From assembly GCA_003157235.1 (NCBI GenBank), contig PMJC01000083.1, forward strand, positions 165 to 6,278: 6,114 nucleotides of DNA, read 5' to 3'. The number at the start of each line of letters is the position of its first letter. Within the stretch, counting starts at the first letter, position 1. This DNA is from Methanosarcina sp. GTDB taxonomy: Archaea > Halobacteriota > Methanosarcinia > Methanosarcinales > Methanosarcinaceae. Below, piece after piece: positions 1 through 5,067 of this stretch. The notes beneath the pieces were generated by a model that did not search any database, was not told the origin of the DNA, and saw only the letters and a list, made by a program, of their open reading frames with translations. A program made the translations under genes and the position numbers.

Positions 1-51
1 TATTGAAGCCAAAAGCCAGTTGAATTTATGGTAAGTTTTTGTAGCACCAAA

Positions 52-84
52 AGATATTAAAAAATATCTAATTTTTAGATATTT
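52..84 (-). terminator. Intrinsic-type terminator after the homocysteine operon
   Basis: Positions 62-71 and 75-84 form a perfect 10-bp inverted repeat around a 3-nt loop. Read on the minus strand, the hairpin lies 36 bp after the ferredoxin stop codon and is followed directly by six T residues (complement of A59-A64), which suits archaeal U-tract termination. Positions 52-58 can also pair with 63-69 (7 bp, 4-nt loop), so the central arm has two mutually exclusive partners. The stems are almost all A/T, so base composition alone could create them. The rest of positions 1-120 shows no gene on either strand. Confidence 0.6.
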
Positions 85-120
85 AAAAAAATTAAATGCT
101 TAATCCTTCCTCTTTTTCTT

Positions 121-507
121 TCATTCTCCCAGCTTCAAAGCCCCATGTGGACACATCTTAATACACATACCGCATTGAATACATTTCTTTTCATCTACTT
201 GTACATTCCATCCCACATCAAAACAATAAACATTCATAGGGCAGACCGAAATACAAGCTCCGCATTCCACACATTCTTCATCATCTCTATGAATAGGACG
301 ATCCAGGATGGAGACTATTGCTCCCCTGGATTCCAGAGCATTTTTTATCCTATCGAATCGAAAATCATTTACGTCTGCAATCAATTCGCCATAGGTGGAA
401 TCAATATTTGCAACCATTATATTAATCGAGATTCCGGTTTCGATTATAGATTCGGAAATTATTGGGTTATGGATCTTCTCTGTAGGAATGCTGATTTTTA
501 TTTTCAT
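121..507 (-). CDS. NIL-domain 2[4Fe-4S] ferredoxin of the homocysteine biosynthesis pathway (MA1822-like)
   Basis: A 128-residue protein that matches the partner of the DUF39 homocysteine synthase-like protein in methanogens. Residues 1-72 look like a NIL domain, the small ligand-binding fold also found at the end of MetN methionine importers. Residues 79-119 carry two complete ferredoxin motifs, CxxCxxCxxxCP at C79/C82/C85/C89 and at C109/C112/C115/C119, so two [4Fe-4S] clusters are expected; C95 is an extra cysteine between them. No signal peptide or membrane segment is visible, so it is cytoplasmic. Its ATG lies 2 bp after the stop of the upstream gene, with an AAGGT-like site inside that gene's end, so the two are surely co-transcribed and probably translationally coupled. 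In M. acetivorans the equivalent pair (MA1821/MA1822) is implicated genetically in homocysteine formation from aspartate semialdehyde. The ferredoxin presumably supplies electrons or handles sulfur; its exact chemistry is inference. Confidence 0.93.
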   Translation of the reverse strand: MKIKISIPTEKIHNPIISESIIETGISINIMVANIDSTYGELIADVNDFRFDRIKNALESRGAIVSILDRPIHRDDEECVECGACISVCPMNVYCFDVGWNVQVDEKKCIQCGMCIKMCPHGALKLGE

Positions 508-509
508 AC

Positions 510-2012
510 TCAGTACCTTCTTGCAAAGAGCTTACTTATATTATCACTAGTTATTATTCCGAGAATACATCTTTGCATATCGATTACTGGCATGGCAGAT
601 ACACCATAGCGATCCAGCCTGCGAGCTGCAATGTCAACTGGCTCGTTAGGAGAACAGGTCAGCACCTTTTTCGTCATAACACTTTCTACAGAATCAAAAC
701 AATTCTCTGCAACAGCTTTGGATATATCCCAGGCAGTTAGTATACCAACCAGTTCACCAGAATCAGAGATCACAGCCAGATGATTAAAAGAGTTTTCCCA
801 TATCTTCTTTGCAGCATCCTGAACGGTCTGATCTTTTTTAATGGTCACAATAAAGTCAGACATTACGTCCTTTACTAGAGGCACAGCCTGAGTCTGTTTC
901 ATGGGTTTGACCAAACCTTCACATGGCAATCTCTCAACCGGCATGGTGACAAAGAATTTTCCACGTTTCAACCAATCTTTTAGCTCTTCAGCGATTTTTC
1001 TTGCGTTCTTGAAACTGGACAGAGAAGAAGTGGGTACATCCTTTCCAGCAATTTGCACCAGGCCTGACCTGAGTTCTCCATAGTTTACCTGTTTGATGGA
1101 TGGTTTATCTCGGCTACCTGCAGCATAATCCAAAATTTTAGTTATGATATCCTCATCTCGTACTGCAGTTGCAGAAGCAAGTTTTTCATTGAGAATTGGG
1201 ATAGGGATGCCGATCCCCATATAAAGAGTAGTCCCATAGCCGGTAAATGAAGCAGCCCTTAAATAATCAGGATTCATCTCCTTCAAGTTTCCTTTGACCA
1301 TCAGGGTACCGAAACCAGTAGACGGAGAATGCTGAGTTCCATTCCCAATAACATACCCTTGTGCTCCTCCTATGAAAATCCTTGTCCCGATACCAATAGT
1401 TTCATAATCCGGATCGTTTGAGAGGGGAGATAATACTCCTGCTCCAGAATAAGTTACGTTTCCAAAATTGGGAAGAAGTTCACCCATATAAGTATTTAAA
1501 ATCCTTTTGGAACTGTTGGTTGCAGCTGCATAATTCTGGTATGCATTCCTGGGGTTTAGAAGGACTGCTTCATTCAAATCTTCAAGGATAATCGTCGTAT
1601 CTAGTACTTTTCTGGGATAGCAATCAGTTCCATATGAAGTTGCATGAACATTTATTTCTTTCCCCCTGAGGAGATCTTCAATAACATGAGCTCCACCATA
1701 CTGAATTCCCCGTGTATCCGAAATCTGAGCAGCTCCGAGGTAAACGTCAACAGCTGCAATTCCACTATATGCTTCTACATTATTGAACCAGACCTTCTGA
1801 ATTTTAATAGGTGACTCGGAGTGACCAAGATTAAGCATTAGGCCAGATGAACACATGGCTCCGAATGTGCCTGTAGTGACTACGTCGACTTCTTTTGCAG
1901 CACCATCTACGCCAAGATCTTCAACTATTCCGACCATTTCCTCGGCTGTGACTACATTAACGTCGCCGTCTTCTATTTTATTATTAATCTCATGAATTGA
2001 TTTTCTCACCAT
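510..2012 (-). CDS. DUF39/HcyBio homocysteine biosynthesis protein with C-terminal CBS pair (MA1821-like)
   Basis: A 500-residue protein of COG1900. The DUF39/HcyBio domain spans about residues 5-370, and two CBS motifs cover about 380-437 and 443-498. Conserved C54 (in a TFGAMCSSG stretch) and C131 (in YGTDCYPRK) sit where I recall the functionally important cysteines of M. acetivorans MA1821. A glycine-rich segment lies near 215-245. From published genetics in M. acetivorans, this family with its NIL-ferredoxin converts aspartate semialdehyde to homocysteine without O-acetylhomoserine, a route suited to high-sulfide anaerobes. The CBS pair may bind an adenosyl ligand such as AMP, ATP or S-adenosylmethionine and give feedback control; that is inference. 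The ATG is preceded at 8 nt by AGAGG (positions 2021-2025). It is the first gene of a two-gene operon with its promoter in the divergent gap to ribL. Some databases call DUF39-CBS proteins 'IMP dehydrogenase-like' because of the CBS domains; the rest of the protein does not support that. Confidence 0.95.
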   Translation of the reverse strand: MVRKSIHEINNKIEDGDVNVVTAEEMVGIVEDLGVDGAAKEVDVVTTGTFGAMCSSGLMLNLGHSESPIKIQKVWFNNVEAYSGIAAVDVYLGAAQISDTRGIQYGGAHVIEDLLRGKEINVHATSYGTDCYPRKVLDTTIILEDLNEAVLLNPRNAYQNYAAATNSSKRILNTYMGELLPNFGNVTYSGAGVLSPLSNDPDYETIGIGTRIFIGGAQGYVIGNGTQHSPSTGFGTLMVKGNLKEMNPDYLRAASFTGYGTTLYMGIGIPIPILNEKLASATAVRDEDIITKILDYAAGSRDKPSIKQVNYGELRSGLVQIAGKDVPTSSLSSFKNARKIAEELKDWLKRGKFFVTMPVERLPCEGLVKPMKQTQAVPLVKDVMSDFIVTIKKDQTVQDAAKKIWENSFNHLAVISDSGELVGILTAWDISKAVAENCFDSVESVMTKKVLTCSPNEPVDIAARRLDRYGVSAMPVIDMQRCILGIITSDNISKLFARRY

Positions 2013-2060
2013 GTAGATTTCCTCTTATTATAAATGTGGGTAGTAGCAGCATTTAGCAGG

Positions 2061-2107
2061 TATATATATTACATCGATAATAACTAAGGTAATACTTTTT
2101 ATATAAA
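2061..2107 (-). promoter_or_regulatory. Candidate TATA boxes for the homocysteine operon
   Basis: Two archaeal TATA-like elements lie upstream of the DUF39 gene on the minus strand. TTTATATAAA at 2098-2107 is close to the archaeal consensus and would place transcription start near 2075, giving a leader of roughly 60-65 nt. AATATATATA at 2061-2070 would place the start near 2040, giving a leader of about 27 nt. I see no strong BRE that picks one over the other. TTTATATAAA is its own reverse complement, so it could in principle also act rightward. Confidence 0.45.
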
Positions 2108-2230
2108 TTGGAGAAGACTGTAGCAGTTTCTTATCTATCTTCAGAATGACAAATTAACATCCTTAGTTTAATAACAATAGTTATTTTTGTGTTCCATATA
2201 TACTACTTACGGTAATTGAATGCTCTTAAT

Positions 2231-2312
2231 CCAACATTAGTCGGATAAATAAATAAATAAGTAACAGTTTACAATGTATAAGCTTGAACTACATAAAATT
2301 CCAATAGTCGGA
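2231..2312 (+). repeat. Direct repeat CCAA-TAGTCGGA upstream of ribL
   Basis: TAGTCGGA occurs at 2238-2245 and 2305-2312, starting 67 bp apart. Each copy follows CCAA (2231-2234 and 2301-2304), with three extra bases between the two parts in the first copy. The sequence between them includes the (ATAA)4 run at 2245-2260, which may serve as an A/T-rich promoter element for ribL. An 8-bp exact repeat with shared flank is more than trivial in AT-rich DNA, because its core is GC-containing. The function is unknown; paired regulator sites are one possibility. Confidence 0.4.
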
Positions 2313-2343
2313 ATGTGAGTTTTTTTCAGTAAGTTTCTTATTT

Positions 2344-2379
2344 ATGCAGGGTATTACCCGAGACCAGGTGATCTTTTGA
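2344..2379 (+). other. 11-codon leader ORF overlapping the ribL start
   Basis: An ATG at 2344 opens an 11-codon reading frame (MQGITRDQVIF) whose TGA at 2377-2379 overlaps the TTG start of ribL at 2376-2378. The ribL ribosome-binding site lies inside this small frame, so ribosomes reading it would reach the ribL start directly. No good ribosome-binding site precedes the ATG; only a weak AGTAAG-like stretch is visible. It may be a coupling leader peptide or pure chance. Confidence 0.25.
2366..2373 (+). promoter_or_regulatory. Strong ribosome-binding site deciding the ribL TTG start
   Basis: AGGTGATC is an exact match to the complement of the archaeal 16S rRNA 3' end and stands immediately before the TTG at 2376; GGTG ends 5 nt before it. 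No in-frame ATG or GTG exists between the upstream in-frame stop at 2316-2318 and this TTG, so the strong site supports a TTG start. Confidence 0.8.
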
Positions 2380-2795
2380 CACGTGTACTTGCTACCGGAA
2401 CTTTTGACCTTCTCCACCCAGGGCATGTCTATTTCCTGACCCAGGCACGAGCCCTGGGAGACGAACTTTTCGTCATTGTTGCCAGAGACTCAAACGTAAC
2501 TCACAAGCAAAAACCCATTGTACCCGAGGCGCAGAGACTGGAAATGATAAATGCCCTGGGAATGGTCAACAAAGCCCTTCTTGGCAGCGAAAAAGATATT
2601 TTCGAGCCTCTTAAGAAGATCAGGCCGGATATTATTACTTTAGGTTACGACCAGCACTTTGAAACAATTAATCTAGAAAAGGAAATTACCAAAAGAGGCA
2701 TTTCTTCAAAAGTTGTTAGAATTCCGTTTTCAAAGGAATGTACACTATGCAGTACTGGTGCCATTATAAAAGAAATCCTTAAAAGATATGGATGA
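2376..2795 (+). CDS. ribL: FAD synthetase (FMN adenylyltransferase), archaeal RibL type
   Basis: A 139-residue nucleotidyltransferase of the cytidylyltransferase-like fold, closely resembling Methanocaldococcus jannaschii RibL (MJ1179). It transfers AMP from ATP to FMN to make FAD. The N-terminal ATGTFDLLHPGH block holds the H14xGH17 nucleotide-binding motif, R54 lies in the helix after the KP loop, and LGYDQ sits at 89-93. The C-terminus has C122 and C125 in an ECTLCSTG stretch. The family is known to be air-sensitive and dependent on reduced C-terminal cysteines. Databases often label such proteins glycerol-3-phosphate cytidylyltransferase; length and the cysteine-bearing tail favour RibL. 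The start is TTG, chosen because a perfect AGGTGATC site precedes it and no other in-frame start exists. It stands alone on the plus strand, convergent with the aminotransferase whose operon carries the riboflavin genes, so FAD formation is encoded near riboflavin synthesis but transcribed separately. Confidence 0.9.
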   Translation: MTRVLATGTFDLLHPGHVYFLTQARALGDELFVIVARDSNVTHKQKPIVPEAQRLEMINALGMVNKALLGSEKDIFEPLKKIRPDIITLGYDQHFETINLEKEITKRGISSKVVRIPFSKECTLCSTGAIIKEILKRYG

Positions 2796-2805
2796 ACATA
2801 TCTTT
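2782..2805 (+). terminator. Hairpin spanning the ribL stop codon, probable terminator
   Basis: Positions 2782-2790 and 2797-2805 are a perfect 9-bp inverted repeat around a 6-nt loop that contains the ribL TGA (2793-2795). A T-rich stretch (CTATTGTTT) follows. In the convergent 86-bp gap up to 2881 this is the best terminator candidate for ribL. Its overlap with the last codons is unusual, because translating ribosomes would melt the stem. For the opposing gene only a short T5 run (minus strand, 2853-2857) and a weak AAACAAC/GTTGTTT pair (2829-2835/2873-2879) are visible. Confidence 0.45.
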
Positions 2806-2881
2806 CTATTGTTTACATATTCAAGCATAAACAACTTTACTGATTTCTATCTAAAAAGATCATTTACTACATGTTGTTTTA

Positions 2882-4021
2882 TCAAAATATTTTTTCGAGC
2901 CTTTCAAGAGCTTCCCTGATCCTATCAATAGATGTTGCATAGGAAATTCTAATAAAATCCTCACCTGAAGCACCAAAAGCAATTCCTGGGGTAACTGCCA
3001 CATGAGCTTCTTTCAAGAGCCTTTCTGCGACTTTTGTCCCATTTCCATAATCGCTTACATCAGCAAAGGCATAAAAGGCTCCATCTGGTTTTTTGCATTC
3101 AAAACCTATTTTGCTCAGACCTTCAATAAGGACATCACGTCGTACTTTAAATCGGTCAACCATTGCTTTAACTCCGTCCTGTGGTCCCTGAAGAGCTTCA
3201 AGCCCTCCGTATTGAACAAATGTGGTCGCGCTACTTACAGAATGGGACTGGATCTTCAGCAGAAGCTTGAAAATCTCTGGGGGCGCGGTCAGGTATCCAA
3301 GTCTCCAGCCTGTCATTGCATAGGCTTTGGAAAAACCATTTACTGTTATGGTTCTTTCCTGCATCCCGTCGAAACTGCCAATGCTGATATGCTCCTTGTC
3401 ATAGATGATTTTCTCATAGATTTCATCCGAGACTACTAAAAGATCATGGTCAATTGCAAGATCAGCAATACACTGCAAAATCTTTTTCCCAAATACTCCG
3501 CCTGTTGGGTTTCCCGGACTGTTTACTACAATCAATTTGGTTTTATCATTTATGTAATCCACAAAGTTGTCCGGAAGAAAACCTTTTTCAGGGACTGTTG
3601 GAATCCATACAGATTCTGCTCCCGCAAAACGGATACATGCATCATAAGTCACCCAGGCTGGATCAAAAAGAAGAGCCTGGTCTCGATCATCAAGGACTCC
3701 TAACATTATCTCAAAAATTCCCTGTTTAGCCCCGGGAGTCACAAGAACGCTCGCATCTACCACATCGATTTTGTTTTCTAGTTTCAATTTTTCGGCAATA
3801 GCTGTTCTTAACTCAGGAATGCCTCCAGAAGGTGCATAGTGAGTTTTGCCCTCATGCATAGCTTTTACGGCAGCATCGCAGATATTCTTAGGGGTACTGA
3901 AATCAGGTTCACCAAGGCTGAAATTGATAACGTCTATACCCTCTTTAATCATTCTGGTAGCAATGTTGGAAATCCTGATAGTTGCGGATTCTTCTACACG
4001 CTTGAGCCTTTCGGATGTCAT
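2882..4021 (-). CDS. Class I PLP aminotransferase, aspartate aminotransferase type
   Basis: A complete 379-residue fold-type I aminotransferase of the gamma subgroup typical of archaea. Landmarks in order: FSLGEPDFSTP near 34-44, YAPSGGIPELR near 62-72, SPGNPTGG with N171, DEIYE with D199 and Y202, the Schiff-base lysine K232 in NGFSKAYAMTGWRLGY, and the carboxylate-binding arginine R358 in FIRIS. The most likely reaction is aspartate plus 2-oxoglutarate to oxaloacetate plus glutamate, in the cytoplasm. Family members also act on other amino acids, and sequence alone does not fix the substrate; cysteate or aromatic substrates remain possible. It is the last gene of the minus-strand block, 55 bp after ribH, with AGGA about 8 nt before its ATG. 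It converges on ribL. Aspartate is the precursor of aspartate semialdehyde, the substrate of the nearby homocysteine operon, which gives the location some logic. Confidence 0.9.
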   Translation of the reverse strand: MTSERLKRVEESATIRISNIATRMIKEGIDVINFSLGEPDFSTPKNICDAAVKAMHEGKTHYAPSGGIPELRTAIAEKLKLENKIDVVDASVLVTPGAKQGIFEIMLGVLDDRDQALLFDPAWVTYDACIRFAGAESVWIPTVPEKGFLPDNFVDYINDKTKLIVVNSPGNPTGGVFGKKILQCIADLAIDHDLLVVSDEIYEKIIYDKEHISIGSFDGMQERTITVNGFSKAYAMTGWRLGYLTAPPEIFKLLLKIQSHSVSSATTFVQYGGLEALQGPQDGVKAMVDRFKVRRDVLIEGLSKIGFECKKPDGAFYAFADVSDYGNGTKVAERLLKEAHVAVTPGIAFGASGEDFIRISYATSIDRIREALERLEKIF

Positions 4022-4076
4022 AGGGATGATCCTGATTTGTCACATTTTGCTCGTTTATGAAAGATGTTCTCGAATT

Positions 4077-4481
4077 TCACAGCCGTTGCACCAGCTTTAC
4101 TGCAGCTTCAACTGCTCTTTTTGCATAGTCCACACGTTCATGAGCCGCCATCCGAGTCATGCCTGGGCCAGGAATCCCGAGAGTAACAGGTTTATTGAAC
4201 TCAAGGGAGAGATCCATGATCTTCCTTGCAGCATGCTGCATAACCACCTGGTCATGATCAGTTTCACCTTCGATTACCGATCCTATGGTAACCACGGCAT
4301 CGATATCATCCCTCTGGCAAAGTTTCTTGATTGCAAGAGGCATATCAAAAACCCCTGGAACGAGAATAGTCTCTTTAACTGTTGTCCCCAGAAATTCTGC
4401 ATGTTCTCTTCCCAGCAGTTCCATCTGATAGGTTAGATCCCTGTTAAATTCAGCTACAACAAATCCCAAGGTGATGGTCAT
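4077..4481 (-). CDS. ribH: 6,7-dimethyl-8-ribityllumazine synthase
   Basis: A 134-residue lumazine synthase very similar to the M. jannaschii enzyme. It condenses 5-amino-6-ribitylaminouracil with 3,4-dihydroxy-2-butanone 4-phosphate, the penultimate step to riboflavin, and family members assemble into pentamers or 60-mer capsids. Visible landmarks are EFNRDLT near 11-17, [10 protein letters not shown] near 41-50 (the pyrimidine-binding PGxFxxP loop), GETDHDQVV with the catalytic-type H76, the GPGMTR loop near 105-110, and R116 in [14 protein letters not shown], the likely phosphate-binding arginine. The length is near the archaeal norm and shorter than bacterial enzymes. The start is an ATG preceded at 7 nt by GGAGATC (4489-4495), a good methanogen ribosome-binding site. 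It lies 39 bp after ribC in the same operon, so the substrate of RibC is made by its direct neighbour. Confidence 0.95.
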   Translation of the reverse strand: MTITLGFVVAEFNRDLTYQMELLGREHAEFLGTTVKETILVPGVFDMPLAIKKLCQRDDIDAVVTIGSVIEGETDHDQVVMQHAARKIMDLSLEFNKPVTLGIPGPGMTRMAAHERVDYAKRAVEAAVKLVQRL

Positions 4482-4520
4482 TTAATAAGATCTCCAGTCG
4501 TCGATTTTACTTAAATTACT

Positions 4521-5003
<483 letters not shown>

Positions 5004-5013
5004 TTAAGATTAC

Positions 5014-5043
5014 AACTTTTTTCTGGGTTTTCCTGAAAAAGTT
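5014..5043 (-). other. Stem-loop in the gap before ribC
   Basis: Positions 5014-5021 and 5036-5043 are a perfect 8-bp inverted repeat (AACTTTTT/AAAAAGTT). On the minus strand the loop side can extend with a bulged A and one A-A mismatch into C-G and two G-C pairs, leaving a short A-rich loop. The ribC start is 28 bp downstream. No U-run follows the stem on the minus strand, so it is not a classic terminator; it could be an attenuator, an RNA-processing site, or chance in AT-rich DNA. Confidence 0.35.
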
Positions 5044-5067
5044 TGATGCTTCTGCAATTTTTTTAAT

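Larger units (their letters stand above)
2013..2375. promoter_or_regulatory. Divergent promoter region between the homocysteine operon and ribL
   Basis: This 363-bp AT-rich gap lies between two genes transcribed away from each other, so it must hold both promoters. I see no credible protein gene in it beyond one 11-codon leader ORF. It contains TATA-like boxes near the leftward gene, an (ATAA)4 run at 2245-2260, two copies of TAGTCGGA, a 6-bp inverted repeat AATAAC/GTTATT at 2170-2175/2180-2185 with a 4-nt spacer, and an 8-bp inverted pair AACTAAGG/CCTTAGTT at 2082-2089/2161-2168. The inverted pair flanks the leftward TATA candidate at 2098-2107. Any of these could be operator sites, but none matches an operator I know. 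Confidence 0.6.

Noticed and set aside
145..609. Plus-strand 154-residue open frame opposite the ferredoxin gene
   Set aside because: It is antisense to a clear ferredoxin and runs into the end of the DUF39 gene; its sequence is low-complexity and unlike any family.
2245..2260. (ATAA)4 as a microsatellite or CRISPR-like repeat
   Set aside because: Four short units in an AT-rich promoter region are explained by base composition; there are no spacers or longer repeats.
3846..4436. Plus-strand 196-residue open frame over the aminotransferase start and ribH
   Set aside because: It lies opposite two well-recognised genes, spans their intergenic gap and has no ribosome-binding site or recognisable domain.
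4468..4481. AGGTGATGG on the plus strand resembling a strong ribosome-binding site
   Set aside because: It lies inside the ribH start region on the opposite strand and no plus-strand gene follows it.
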